Shown here piece by piece: positions 9,886 through 19,692 of a stretch of 64,000 bases of DNA (positions are counted from its first letter, which is position 1; the number at the start of each line of letters is the position of its first letter). A program made the position numbers and the translations under genes. This DNA is from Doryteuthis pealeii. Lineage: Eukaryota > Mollusca > Cephalopoda > Myopsida > Loliginidae. The stretch lies in the NCBI GenBank assembly GCA_023376005.1, contig CM042145.1:20493498-20557497 (forward strand), read 5' to 3'. The notes below the pieces were generated by a model that saw nothing but the letters and a program-made list of their open reading frames with translations, did not search any database and was not told where the DNA came from.

Positions 9886-10709
9886 GGTTAAATCCTACTT
9901 AACGGACCTGAATTCCACCATTGTATGCTTTCCGGTGAAAGAAAAAAATACTAAAAATCAAGGAATTAACCGAATTCAATGAAATTTTCAGTGTTGATCT
10001 ATTAATGAATAAAAGATATAATGCACCAGTTATTTTATTTGAAAACAATTTTTTTAGGTCAGTTAACTCTGAACCACGTATATTTGAGGCGTGTAGCGTT
10101 AGTTTCGTATTTGCCTGGGAGAGTTGTCTGCCCGGTTTAGTTTGCTGGTTCCCACTAGGGGATATAGTATTTAAGCGGCTGGTTCAAAACGCTTCTCCCT
10201 CTTTTCCTGTTCCTGATACTACGAGACACATGGGTTAGTTAAGGTCTACCCTGTCTCGTTGGGGCGTTCGCTCCCCCTTACATTACTGTAAGTGAATTAA
10301 CACAGCATGGACTATCCCTAGTCTCATGTCTGTGGCTTTTATATGTTATCTTGTACCATTCATGAATGTGTATTTATCTGTCTACATGTAACTTGTTTTA
10401 CCTTGTACTTTGTATCTCGTCATATCCATGTGCTGTACTATATTAAATGTTTTGTCTGTTAACCTTCGTCGGAGTTTTGTATTCAAAGTATATATAACTT
10501 TGAACCTTTCTTACAGGCGCAACACAGATTCACAAAAATACGTGGTTCAAAGTTAACTGACCTGAAAAAATGTAAAAGTTTTTAAATAAAATAACTAGTG
10601 CATTATATCTTTTATTCATTAATATATCAACACTGAAAAAGTATTTTCTTTTCTTTCGGCGGGTTGACATACGATGGTGGAATGTATGTCCTTTAAGTAG
10701 GATTTAACC
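9886..10709. mobile_element. MITE-P palindromic element, complete but split by a solo LTR
   Basis: The left arm (9886-10091) begins GGTTAAATCCTACTTAACGG. The right arm (10516-10709) is its complement and ends GGATTTAACC. Exact 8-bp flanks AAAAAACC occur at 9878-9885 and 10710-10717, a perfect target duplication. Inner arm motifs TTTTCAGTGTTGAT, ATAATGCACCAGTTATTTTA and CAGTTAACT..GAACCACGTA recur in at least six other copies. It is non-coding and would fold into a ~200-bp hairpin. Confidence 0.9.
10092..10515 (+). mobile_element. Solo LTR inserted in the MITE-P loop
   Basis: The 424-bp insert begins TGTAGCG and ends CTTACA (TG..CA). It is flanked by the 4-bp target duplication GGCG (10088-10091 and 10516-10519). 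Removing it restores the MITE-P loop (GAGGCG..CAACACAG), as seen uninterrupted in copies at 40.6 and 51.1 kb. Inside are a TATTTAAG box near 10169 and possible 3' signals (ATTAAA). A 4-bp duplication is compatible with Ty3/gypsy or BEL; no coding region remains. Confidence 0.85.
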
Positions 10710-10774
10710 AAAAAACCTTTTATGTGTCAGCCTCATCAGTTAAGTATTCGTTGTTTGTCCTTCTCGCTAAAGGA

Positions 10775-11232
10775 AACGATCATCATCATCATCATCATCA
10801 TCATGTCGCACATGACATATCCATGACAATCTCTCGTCAACCTTCTCTATCATTCATCGCCCCAGGGAGGTCATCCAGTATCCGCGCAGAGTTGGTCAAT
10901 GTAGGTCCTTGCTGGGCGGCCCACGTTAGCATGTCCATGTGCTGGCTTCCACAGGAGAACGTCGCTAATGAGTTCGTCCTTGCTCCTCCAGCAGTGTCCA
11001 GTATGTTTCACTCGGATGGTCTGTGAGATAGAGGACAGGTGGCCATACAGCTGCTTCCTTGTGGGGTGCTGTTTCCACGACTTGTTCAAGACCACACGCA
11101 GCATTCTTGTGCAGCTCCCATCTATCTTATTCTCAAGGGGCCTCGTTAGGGTCCAAGTGGTGCAGCTATATAGCAGCACAGTGAGATCGGATTTCCATAT
11201 GACTGATAAACTGTTTGTAGCCGACCGCAAGG
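10775..11232 (-). pseudogene. Non-LTR retrotransposon C-terminal tail (copy 2)
   Basis: A minus-strand frame of 119 residues carries, in order, LLYSCTTWTLTRPLENKIDG, TRMLRVVLNKSWKQHP, QLYGHL, HTGHCWRSKDELISDVLLW and GRPARTYIDQLCADTG. This is the conserved region after the reverse transcriptase in a widespread LINE. It is 5'-truncated and ends in a (CAT)n tract (10780-10805, plus strand). It is the best-preserved of three copies here. Confidence 0.85.
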
Positions 11233-11253
11233 GAAATGATAAACAGATTTAAA

Positions 11254-11608
11254 TAGATTCAATAAAAAAAAAAAAAAAAATAAAAAAGATTTAAAACCAT
11301 TTTCTGAATTAATGTATAAGTTCTTTTTTTTACATGCTCTGACCACATTCAATAATGTTTTTTTTGTTGTTGTTGTAATTTGGACACGAATCACTCACAG
11401 ACAAAAGCCACACCCTTTCTGTTGGCAGAATGTGTGAATATATCAATAGGAATTGATTGATGATGACGCTACTAGGGAAACATAGCCGTTTGCTTCTTTA
11501 TTTGCCAAAGAATATGTACGTAGTGGCGGTTATTCCCCAATATAATCATGAGACCAGTCAGGACAGTTATTCCGTCAAATCTGTCTATAAATCTGTCTAT
11601 AAATGTGT

Positions 11609-11611
<3 letters not shown>
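11254..11611. other. Unassigned DNA with A/T runs
   Basis: An A-run lies at 11263-11281 and a T-rich patch near 11350-11375. I see no gene or recognised repeat. Confidence 0.5.
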
Positions 11612-11669
<58 letters not shown>

Positions 11670-11679
11670 ACACACACAC

Positions 11680-11722
<43 letters not shown>
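11612..11722. repeat. (TA)n(CA)n(TA)n microsatellite
   Basis: A pure compound dinucleotide tract. Overlapping frames in several phases (YIYIYI, THTHT) are artefacts. Confidence 0.97.
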
Positions 11723-11725
<3 letters not shown>

Positions 11726-11729
11726 AACT

Positions 11730-11985
11730 CCAAGAATAAACAATGTGTAACAAAATCTGTAAGTCAGCTTCTGGTCTTAAGAGACATATGGTGGTGCACA
11801 AGAATCAAGTTTTATCATCTGATTCATCTGATACAACGCGAAGGACGTCCTTCCTATGTCATATTTGCATCAAACTTTGTGGGTCTACAGCAGGTTTGAT
11901 GAGTCCTTTGAGGGCTCACGAGGGGAAAGGCTCTGGTGGTGGGGTTATAGGATTGTGAGGGACGGCAGTGATCTGTAAAGATTAT
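11730..11985 (+). pseudogene. Non-LTR retrotransposon 3' end with two zinc fingers (copy 1)
   Basis: A plus-strand frame from about 11740 to 11958 holds a first finger (CNKICKSASGLKRHMVVH; C-x3-C-x8..H-x4-H) and a second (CHICIKLCGSTAGLMSPLRAH, CxxC..HxxxxH-like). It stops at TGA just before GGACGGCAGTGATCTGTAAA. C2H2/CCHH fingers close the ORF of several metazoan LINEs. The closely similar copy at 44018-44190 sits inside a Helitron, so this is a repeat tail and not a host zinc-finger gene. Confidence 0.7.
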
Positions 11986-11986
11986 G

Positions 11987-12036
<50 letters not shown>
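11986..12036. repeat. (TA)n microsatellite at the LINE 3' end
   Basis: About 50 bp of TA directly after ..CTGTAAAGATTATGT, the conserved 3' end of the LINE fragment. Confidence 0.95.
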
Positions 12037-12039
<3 letters not shown>

Positions 12040-12967
12040 AATAAATGTTTGATAAACCGAAAAACGAAGTTTATGTTATTTTTATTTTTTTAGATGAAGC
12101 ATTGTTAAACGTTATTATTAATTTTGACTCGTGTTTTCTTTCATCTTTGTATTTTTAGTTTCTTTTGTAGCGGGTTGGGGTGTGAGATATGGTTTTCGAC
12201 ATTTTGAAGCTTCTCTCCGTATTTATAAGTTTGGAAACAAAAGCTCGTAGCTAACAGTTCTTGTTGCAATTGAAATAAAATTGGAAACTTTTTTGTTAAA
12301 GCCTGCTTGTTGTTTGATTGGTTGGATTTGTGGGGATTATTAAAATAAAATAAAATAAGATAAATAAAAAGTTTTTGGCGTCTGGACTCTGGTGTCCAGA
12401 GTAACGGTCTTGTCAATAAAGTCCCCATCTATACTTCTAAAAAGTTGTGTCTTTTTATCTCTCTTCATGTCTTCATTTCATACCGTAAGACTTATTCCCC
12501 ATAGATTTTACGGCATGTCAAATCTTGTTGGGTTATCTTATGCCGAATATGTTTCGTTTTATGTATTCTAGTTGGGTATTATCGAAAAAATTAGAGATAA
12601 ATTAAACGCCCCTAGCACCAGAGGACGAATCGCCAATGTACGATATTGACGCCTAAATTTAATTCCATGACTAAGTCACTTGTAGTGTTGAGAGCATATC
12701 AGCAAGACATCTAAATCCGGTCGCTCCCAACACTTAAAGAACCTCAGCAGATAAATCTGGTCGCAAACGCCATTAAGTTTGCAATTTGTACATTTCTAAA
12801 TATATGTTTTTTTAAATCTTCAATTGTTGTTTTCTTCTTCCTCCAAATTTAATTGCCTATCTTTTAACCTGGGAAATTATATGAGGACCAATCAAAAAGA
12901 TCATAGTATTCAATTTTTTCATAGTAAATTTATTTTTAAAACACATTTTAAAAGTCTGTTTTTAATG
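12037..12967. other. No gene seen; AT-rich
   Basis: The part 12308-12335 (ATTGGTTGGATTTGTGGGGA) resembles 31000-31020, which leads into the ~118-bp satellite array, so 12300-12420 may be a single-copy relative of that array's source. The rest is unassigned. Confidence 0.45.
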
Positions 12968-13243
12968 TATTTAACCCTAACAGGAATTTCCACTCCAGGT
13001 CAGGGTGGATCTGGGAGTAATGGCGATAAAAAGGTACTCCACATTCCTCAGAGCGTCAGAATTGGAATCTCACCACTAAATGCAGTTTAAAGTCATACCC
13101 AGGATACGTCTAGCTTATGATAAAAAGGGTTGGTAGTTTGTCACAAGGACAATAGGATCGAGACAATCAAATAGGTGCTAGGGCTGTATATGACCAGTCA
13201 ATTGATTGGAGGGGCTTCCTCGACCGACCGCCTAGACTACATA
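12968..13243 (+). repeat. Rep-D copy
   Basis: Shared Rep-D blocks appear in order: AACCCTAACAGGAATTTCCA, GGTGGATCTGGGAGTAATGG, GGTACTCCACATTCCTCAGA, GATAAAAAGGGTTGGTAG, AATAGGTGCTAGGGCTG, GACCGACCGCC. The same order occurs at 48244-48700 and, inverted, at 58081-58870. No reading frame is conserved. Confidence 0.75.
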
Positions 13244-13756
13244 AGGGTCTAAAACCTGTTTGTAGTAAGAATATATCCTCGATGGGATATATAACCCAAA
13301 CAATTCATGATGTTTTTCTTTAGAAATATTTTCATGGCCCCAAAAACCATCATTAAGAACTATAGTTTTGTCTCTCTTATTTGAATTTTCATTTAATTTT
13401 GGTTGCATTTTCAAAGGGTGAAATACCAGAAAGATTATGGGCCTTTACAAAATGTCAAACAAGGAACCTGGGCAGACAGTTTCAAATTACAAATTTCTGA
13501 TTATATACAACTTTTATTTTGTACTGTTTTCAGTACAAAGTCATGAAAGGCATGAACCTTAGGTTTGCCTGTGTCATGTATAATGACCAGTTAACTTGTT
13601 TCTGGAATACTGTAAGGCATTAAGGAAATACTGAATAAAGTTTCCACACAGTAATTCAAGTTTAAAATATTATCCTCAGAAAATAAGTGACCCCCCCCCA
13701 TACACACACTTATAAGTTGATCCCCAAATCTAGGTTCTTATTTTATTCTCTAAACC
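13244..13756. other. Unassigned DNA
   Basis: No gene or recognised repeat is visible apart from a C-run near 13691-13699. Confidence 0.4.
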
Positions 13757-14150
13757 AGAGGTTCTCAAACAGTGTGCCCGGACGCACTGGTGTGCCCCAG
13801 AGCTTTTTCAGGTGCGCTCCGTAGTATTCCTGAAAAATCCACCTCATATTTATGTGAACTGGGATTTTCAACCCTCGCAACAATTAAGTGTAAAAAGAGA
13901 GGAGCTCTTCAATGCATTTGTGAGGAAATGAGAGTTTGTCTCTCAAACATAAGACCAAACATTGAAGAAATCGCAAGGTCTCATCAAGCTCATGTTTCTC
14001 ACTAACACTGGAATGAATAAACTTCATAGAGGTATGTTAAGTTTGCTTTAATATATTTAACAGTTAACTTAATAACATATTAGTCTTATTTTGTATACAG
14101 TGCGCTATCAAGTATCTGTAGTACTGTAAGTGCGCCCAGTCTGTATTCGT
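13757..14150 (+). pseudogene. hAT transposase C-terminal remnant with 5' terminal sequence
   Basis: CAGAGGTTCTCAAACAGTG at 13757 has the look of a hAT terminal repeat. The plus frame ends SYLCELGFSTLATIKCKKRG..CEEMRVCLSNIRPNIEEIAR and then SHQAHVSH and a stop at 14003. From family knowledge this matches the C-terminal end of ZBED/FAM200-like hAT transposases. The catalytic core is missing, so this is an internally deleted element. The right terminal repeat is not clear. Confidence 0.65.
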
Positions 14151-14233
14151 TTATCGTCACCCTGTTATTTGGTGGAACTGCAAAGTCTACCAGTTGACAA
14201 GTCCTCTCTTTTTGTTAATCGATACTAGGTCTG

Positions 14234-14235
<2 letters not shown>

Positions 14236-14320
<85 letters not shown>
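14236..14320. repeat. (TTA)n microsatellite
   Basis: About 28 perfect trinucleotide units. Confidence 0.97.
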
Positions 14321-14321
<1 letters not shown>

Positions 14322-14716
14322 CCCCTTTACAAATTTTTCACACCAGGTGACACTGGTGTTCTTTCACTAGAGTCTAAATGACAGCAAGTCTTCTTAAGTC
14401 TTCAGGACTTCTAGCCATTTATTTCATATTTCAATTTTAGTTGCGTTTAAAATTTTTATTTTATTTTTATTTCATCGCAAATCACTCGGTTTATTTATAT
14501 AAAGGAAACGAGGAAGCGTGTTGAGATAAAAAGCAACTACAGTCAATGAGAAAGACGAAGGATTTATGGTTGTATTTGTAATGAATGAATAATGATAATT
14601 TACTCTAAATTGTAAGGAACGAGTGACAGAATGATGATAGATTGGGTCTTTTCTTGACCCTAGTCGAATCAATTAAGTCCAACTCCAGAGAAATGGATTA
14701 CAAGCCCATCTATCTA

Positions 14717-15121
14717 TCTATCCATATATAAAGGGCAGTTGTGTGAATCTGTATGTCCGGAGGAAACTTAGAAAATAAAACAATTAACGACAAAGTAAAT
14801 ATATATATACACATTAAATATTACCAGGGCTTGGTTTTTGAGCAAAAATAATAGAGATTTGATTTATATTCATGAAGATAATTAAAAAATAAAATTTAAA
14901 TGATAACAGCATGGATTTTTTTCGTTTAATATTTTAGATAGTAGACATTAACATTTCTTTTCAGAATAGCGGGATCAATGCAAGGTCTATTTTTTTTACA
15001 TAGGGATTTAAATGGGGCATCCTACGAGGATTCAACTCACGATTCAGTAATAATGGATCTGTGGGACTAACTTTGAAAAAATCTCCCCTCTACCCAGGCG
15101 ACGCCGGGTAGCCGCTGCTAG
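14717..15121 (+). mobile_element. Hel-1 non-autonomous Helitron
   Basis: The 5' end is TC-ATATATAAAGGGCAGTTG (start 14717 or 14721). The 3' end has the hairpin ACCCAGGCGACGCCGGGT followed by AGCCGCTG and CTAG (15118-15121), then host T. The 5' TC, a GC hairpin about ten bases before CTRR, no terminal inverted repeats and no target duplication are Helitron hallmarks. At 14860-14930 it has the uninterrupted sequence into which another Helitron inserted in the 44-45 kb copy. Confidence 0.85.
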
Positions 15122-15314
15122 TGTCTCATAAGAAGATGTTCGTTTATATCGATTTCACGATGTTTACTGTGGGGGTCAAAGAATGTTGGGATACAAAACA
15201 ACACAAAGCTTAACCCCCCCCCCCAAAAAAAAACAACAAAAAAAAACTATGGAACTTTGAAATTCAAACTGATGACTCAACTTAGGCGAGAAAACAAAAA
15301 TTCATTGGCAATTC

Positions 15315-15600
15315 AGTCTCGAAAGACTATGATAAAAGTTTTTGTATGCCCCTGAAGTTGCAGCGCCTCCTGTGACTATGAAGTTCAATGTTTGAGAAAC
15401 ATTCTCGACCACAGATTTTGCATTTGTAGGTTGTCCCTGTAGATGATGATGTTCCGATGCTTTGTTGCCGTTGCTTTCTTATGGACCTCTTCGCTTCATG
15501 ATGTTGTATCAGGGTGACTTCTGACATGTACAGTCCTCTATGGAGATTCTGCCGCCACCGAGGGCGGTCTTGAGCCAAATTTTCCCAACTTAGGCGAGAA
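15315..15600 (-). pseudogene. Non-LTR retrotransposon C-terminus with zinc finger (copy A)
   Basis: The minus-strand frame reads NLAQDRPRWRQNLHRGLYMS, then TLIQHHEAKRSIRKQRQQS, then a finger CKICGRECFSNIELHSHRRR with the final C, and a stop. CxxC..HxxxxC at the end of the ORF is typical of LINE C-termini in marine invertebrates. Nearly identical to 63003-63250. Only the last ~85 codons remain. Confidence 0.8.
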
Positions 15601-15639
15601 AACAAAAATCTAGAAGGGTAATTCCATGTCAAATGATCC

Positions 15640-16625
15640 AGAAAAAAGTAAAATTGTCATCCACTTTCTTCAATATTTCTGAATTTTTTTCCAGATGTGG
15701 ACTATGTTAATGTTAGACGATCCCCAAAATTTGAGTTTCCAATTCCAAAAATTGGCGGAGTTGTGTCGATTTTTAGCTCTCCAAATTTGGTGGGGTTGGC
15801 GAAAAATGGCGAATTTTTGTAATCTATTTTTGTTTGTAAAATGAGTTCTAGAGCTACGACTAAAATTGGTTTATAAAAGCATTTTAACCCAAGGATTCCA
15901 AAAAGGCCATCAAAAATCTTAAAGTCAACCAATTTTAAGTTATTGATGATTTCTGATTTTTTCAAAGCAAGATCAATATCCCGATGTGGCACTGCATCTA
16001 TGACAAAAAAAACTTTTTATTATTTCACATATATTGGACATTATTTGTACCAAAAAGAACCGAAGCTACAACATCAGTTAAAATTTTGCAAATCAGAAAT
16101 TATTAATATCTTAAAATTGGTTAACTTTAAAACTTTTTTGATAGTATTTTTCAATTCCTTGGGCTAAAATGCTTTTATAAACCAATTTTTATGAGTAGGG
16201 AAGGTCTAGAAATCACTTTACAGACAACAATAGATTATAAAAAGTCGCCATTTTTCGCGACCCTCAACCCAAATTTGGAGAGTTATGTCGATTTTTAGAA
16301 TCGACATAGCTCCACCATTTCTTGGATTTGAAAGCTCAAATTTTGGGGATTTAGACAATCTAGAAATGTTACGATAGTCCACACCTGGAAAAAATTTCAG
16401 AAAAAGTGCAAAATTTTAACAAATTTTTGTAAAATGTTGTAGCTTCGGTTCTGAGCTAAAATCAAAGTGTCTTTTTGATACAAATAATGTCCAATATATG
16501 TGAAATAATAATAGAAACATTTTTTGTTGTAGATGCAGTGCCACATCGGGATATTGATCTTGCTATGAAAAAATCAGAAATCATTAATAACTTAAAATTG
16601 GTTGACTTTAAGATTTTTTTATAGC
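15640..16625. repeat. Large rearranged inverted repeat
   Basis: Segments of 15670-15900 reappear inverted at 16140-16400 (TCGATTTTTAG, AAAATTTGAG..CCCCAAAATTTGAG, AAAATTGGTTTATAAAAGCA). The 15900-16090 segment reappears inverted at 16420-16620 (GATCAATATCCCGATGTGGC versus its complement). The inverted blocks are in a different order from a simple palindrome. It is a foldback element with an internal rearrangement, or two overlapping insertions. No coding signal. Confidence 0.75.
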
Positions 16626-16690
16626 ATTTTTATAGCCTCACCGACAAAGCAGAAAAAAACTTGACTTGAAAGAAAGTAAAACAAAATGAG

Positions 16691-16800
16691 GTTAATTGAT
16701 AAATTTGATTAAAAAAAAGAAGAGAAAAGAAAATGGGACTAATTTGAGAAACAGGGTGAAAAATTATTGCGTAGGGATATAAAAATTGTTTAGCTAATTA

Positions 16801-16805
<5 letters not shown>
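16691..16805. repeat. 115-bp direct repeat, left copy
   Basis: GGTTAATTGATAAATTTGAT ... TTTAGCTAATTATGATATAT recurs at 18361-18480. Each copy runs into a (TA)n tract. The two copies bracket the 17-18 kb pyrimidine tract. Confidence 0.8.
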
Positions 16806-16874
<69 letters not shown>

Positions 16875-16879
16875 ATATA

Positions 16880-16935
<56 letters not shown>

Positions 16936-16948
16936 GTATATATATATC
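16803..16948. repeat. (TA)n(TG)n / (TA)n(CA)n inverted compound microsatellite
   Basis: TA, then TG, TA, CA and TA blocks form a partly self-complementary 145-bp tract. Overlapping frames are artefacts. Confidence 0.95.
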
Positions 16949-17174
16949 GAACCACTAAAAAGCCGAAAATAAATAAGGAGGTTGAGTTTATTGGCCACAT
17001 GGGATTTCGACAATGACTAAGCACTGAATCATATTATTCGCCACGTAGGTGTGTGTTTGCAATTCGTCTGAATATGTTTGTTGCGCAATTATGAGACACT
17101 GAATGAGAAAACAAAATATCTGCCTAGAGAAACCGTCAGCAAATGGCTGACTTGTTATATAATTGTTTTTTAAT

Positions 17175-18160
17175 GAACAAAATTTTTTATTTTATTTTGC
17201 TCTCCTTTCCTTTTGCTCACCCTTTTTTTGCTCTCCTTTTCTTTTGCTCTCCCTTTCTTTCGCTCTCCCTTTCCTTTAACTCTCCTTCTCTTTTGCTCTC
17301 CCTTTCTTTTGCTCTCCTTTTCTTTCACTCTCTCTTTTTTTCGCTCTCCTTTTCTTTCGCTCTCCTTTTCTTTTGCTCTCCTTTTTTTTCACTTTCTCTT
17401 TCTTTTGCTCTCCCTTTCTTTTGCTCTCTTTTTTTGCTCTCCTTTTCTTTTGCTCTCCTTTTCTTTCACTTTCTCTTTCTTTTGCTTTCCTCTTCTTTTG
17501 CTCTCCTTTTGCTTTCACTCTCTCTTTCTTTAGCTCTCCCTTTCTGTAACTCCCCCCTTCTGCTCTCCCTTTCTTTCGCTTTCCTTTCCTTTCGCTCTCC
17601 CTTTCTCTCTTTTTTTTCGCTCTCTCTTCTTTTGCTCTCCTTTTCTTTCACTCTCTCTCTTCTTTCTCCCTACCCTTTCTTTCGCTCTCCCTTTCCTTTA
17701 ACTCTCCTTCTCTTTTGTTCTCCCTTTCTTTTGCTCTCCTTTTCTTTCACTCTCTCTTTTTTTCGCTCTCCTTTTCTTTCGCTCTCCTTTTCTTTTGCTC
17801 TCCTTTTTTTTTCACTTTCTCTTTCTTTTGCTCTCCCTTTCTTTTGCTCTCCTTTTTTGCTCTCCTTTCTTTTGCTCTCCTTTTCTTTCACTCTCTTTTT
17901 CTTTTGCTTTCCTCTTCTTTTGCTCTCATTTTGCTTCACTCTCTCTTTCTTTAGCTCTCCCTTTCTGTAACTCCCCCTTTCTTCTGCTCTCCCTTTCTTT
18001 CGCTTTCCTTTCCTTTCGCTCTCCCTTTCTCTCTTTTTTTTCGCTCTCCCTTTCTTTTGCTCTCCTTTTCTTTCACTCTCTCTCTTTCTTTCTCCCTTCC
18101 CTTTCTTTCGCTCTCCTTTTCTTTTGCTCTCCTTTGCTTTCGCTCTCCTTTTCTTTGTTA
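17175..18160. repeat. 1-kb pure-pyrimidine minisatellite
   Basis: The plus strand is almost free of purines except one G per unit. The unit is about 16-17 bp, GCTCTCCTTTTCTTTT, with CACTCTCTCTTT variants. A higher-order period of about 425 bp is visible: the run from TCGCTCTCCTTTTCTTTCGC near 17340 recurs near 17763. The 275-aa and 196-aa frames (LSFSFALLFF; KRKGERKK) are artefacts of this composition. Such mirror-rich homopyrimidine DNA can form triplexes; that is general knowledge. Confidence 0.95.
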
Positions 18161-18274
18161 ATTGTTTGCCTTCTATCGAGCCGCTTACAACAATGTAATG
18201 GACACTCTTTTGGCTATTTATGAGCGTTGGAGACTTTACAATTAAAAGAAGGGATAACATACATTGGTCTTTTT

Positions 18275-18472
18275 AAAAAAAAAAGATTGATTGATTTTAA
18301 CGGTATGTCAACCCGTCTAAGTTGGTTTCCTTTCTTTGTTTAATGGCATATCAATCTTCGTGGGTTAATTGATAAATTTGATTAAAAAATGAAGAGATGG
18401 GAAAATGGGACTAATTTTAGAAACAGGCTGAAAAATTATTGTATAGGGATAAGAAAATGTTTTAGCTAATTA

Positions 18473-18480
<8 letters not shown>
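18275..18480 (-). repeat. Shared SINE tail followed by right copy of the 115-bp repeat
   Basis: 18290-18362 is the minus-strand tail (TTAACGGTATGTCAACCCGT, TTAATGGCATATCAATCTTC). 18361-18480 is the second copy of the 115-bp repeat of 16691-16805. Confidence 0.7.
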
Positions 18481-18515
<35 letters not shown>

Positions 18516-18522
<7 letters not shown>

Positions 18523-18655
18523 GTCATCCACAGACACGTGTTTCGGCATTTCAAGCCTCTTCAGTGTGGCTAGACACAACTATCCTTGGGTTGGGTCGAA
18601 CTCAGACTGACTGCATGGTAGTCCGATATCTTATCCCCTCGCCCACTGACAGCTT
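18516..18655 (-). mobile_element. Fragment of a hammerhead-bearing retroelement
   Basis: The ribozyme and its upstream 85 bp (minus strand: GTCAGTCTGAGTTCGACCCA, GGATAGTTGTGTCTAGCC) recur at 24485-24595 with the ribozyme core partly deleted. This suggests the terminal part of a dispersed PLE or retrozyme family. Confidence 0.6.
18528..18569 (-). ncRNA. Hammerhead ribozyme, type I minimal (Penelope/retrozyme-like)
   Basis: On the minus strand all parts are present in order. Stem I is CCACA/TGTGG, perfectly paired. The core box is CTGAAGA. Stem II is GGC-TTGAAAT-GCC, followed by GAAA. A minimal stem III (A-C..G-T around ACGT) is followed by the cleavage triplet GTC. Predicted self-cleavage is between 18533 and 18532. 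The conserved consensus is CUGANGA..GAAA..UH. Short stem III is typical of hammerheads in Penelope-like elements and retrozymes. It abuts a (TA)n tract at 18475-18516. Confidence 0.85.
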
Positions 18656-18737
18656 GTTTTGCTGGTGTTTTTTTAAACTATTAAGTACATAGGAATGTAT
18701 TTTACGGTCACTGAGAGATCACATTTCCGGAGAAATG

Positions 18738-18738
<1 letters not shown>

Positions 18739-18792
<54 letters not shown>
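18739..18792. repeat. (TA)n microsatellite
   Basis: About 50 bp of TA repeat. It stands alone between the ribozyme fragment and the next SINE-A. Confidence 0.95.
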
Positions 18793-18793
<1 letters not shown>

Positions 18794-18819
18794 GCCAAAC
18801 CCATCCTTGTAGAAGAAAA

Positions 18820-19070
18820 GTAAAGAATCGGCGAAGTGACCTATTGTCGATATCAGCCGGACAGCGATGGTGTCTATCCCCTTTTCATTAGCACTAGACC
18901 AGGGAGATTATTTTGTGGGGATGGATCGACACACCTATAGTCAGTATCGCCTTTTACCATACAGATCTGATAATCAAACCTTACTACTCATGCGCTAAGT
19001 TGGCGAAGGCCGGTATTGAAAATGCGCAACCTTGTGATTCCTAGGCGAATGCTCTACCGACTGAGCTTAA
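18820..19070 (-). mobile_element. SINE-A, full length, divergent
   Basis: The minus-strand body (CCTTTTCATTAGCACTAGAC) leads to a head complement (GGCCGGTATTGAAAATGCGC; CTCTACCGACTGAGCTTAAC). Many CpG-type changes suggest an old insertion. Confidence 0.8.
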
Positions 19071-19127
19071 CCAAGTGGTACTATCAAACCTATACCTGGG
19101 GGTATCAGGGGGTTCATACCTTTCTCA

Positions 19128-19235
19128 GGTGTATTAGTCTGAAAGAGAACATAATAAGCGTAACTGGAGTTCGAACTCGCTTACTACGTTGTCGCAGTCC
19201 AGTACGTTAGCCACTACGCCACGGAGACTTTCCAA
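19128..19235 (-). repeat. tRNA-like SINE head, family uncertain
   Basis: On the minus strand GGCGTAGTGGCTAACGTACT (A-box side) and GAGTTCGAACTCCAG (B-box side) are spaced like a tRNA. It resembles SINE-C in layout, but the body is not recognisable. Confidence 0.5.
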
Positions 19236-19351
19236 CCCATCTAGCGTTATTTTAAGAAAGAAAACAAAAACGCGTATATTGTACCTTTATATTTACATTT
19301 TTGTGTCATGTTACACATAATAGTATAAATTCCTTTATCGTCCCCCTTTTT

Positions 19352-19692
19352 TAAACCGAATTTAATGAAATTTCCAGTGTTGATATATTAATGAATAAAG
19401 ATATAATGCACCAGTTATTTTATTTTTAAACTTTTACATTTTTTCAGGTCAGTTAACTTTGAACCACATATTTTTGAGAATCTGTGTTACGCCTTATAGA
19501 TACATGGTTTAAATTAACTGACCTGAAAAAATGTAAAAGTTTTTAAATAAAATAACTGGTGTATTATATCTTTTATTCATTAATATAACAACACTGAAAA
19601 TTTCATTAAATTCCCTGATTTTTGGTATTTTTTTTCATTCGGCGGGGTGACATACGATGGTGGAATTCAGGTCCGTTAAGTTCGATTTAACC
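19352..19692. mobile_element. MITE-P, left end truncated
   Basis: It starts within the left arm (CCGAATTTAATGAAATTTCC), passes the loop (TGAACCACATA..TTACGCC) and ends with a complete right arm GTTCGATTTAACC. Confidence 0.85.

Noticed and set aside
11730..11985. Host C2H2 zinc-finger gene
   Set aside because: A near-identical copy sits in a Helitron and the frame ends like a LINE ORF.
17143..18260. Frames of 275, 142 and 196 codons
   Set aside because: They lie in a homopyrimidine minisatellite; serine/leucine/phenylalanine or lysine/glutamate runs come from composition.
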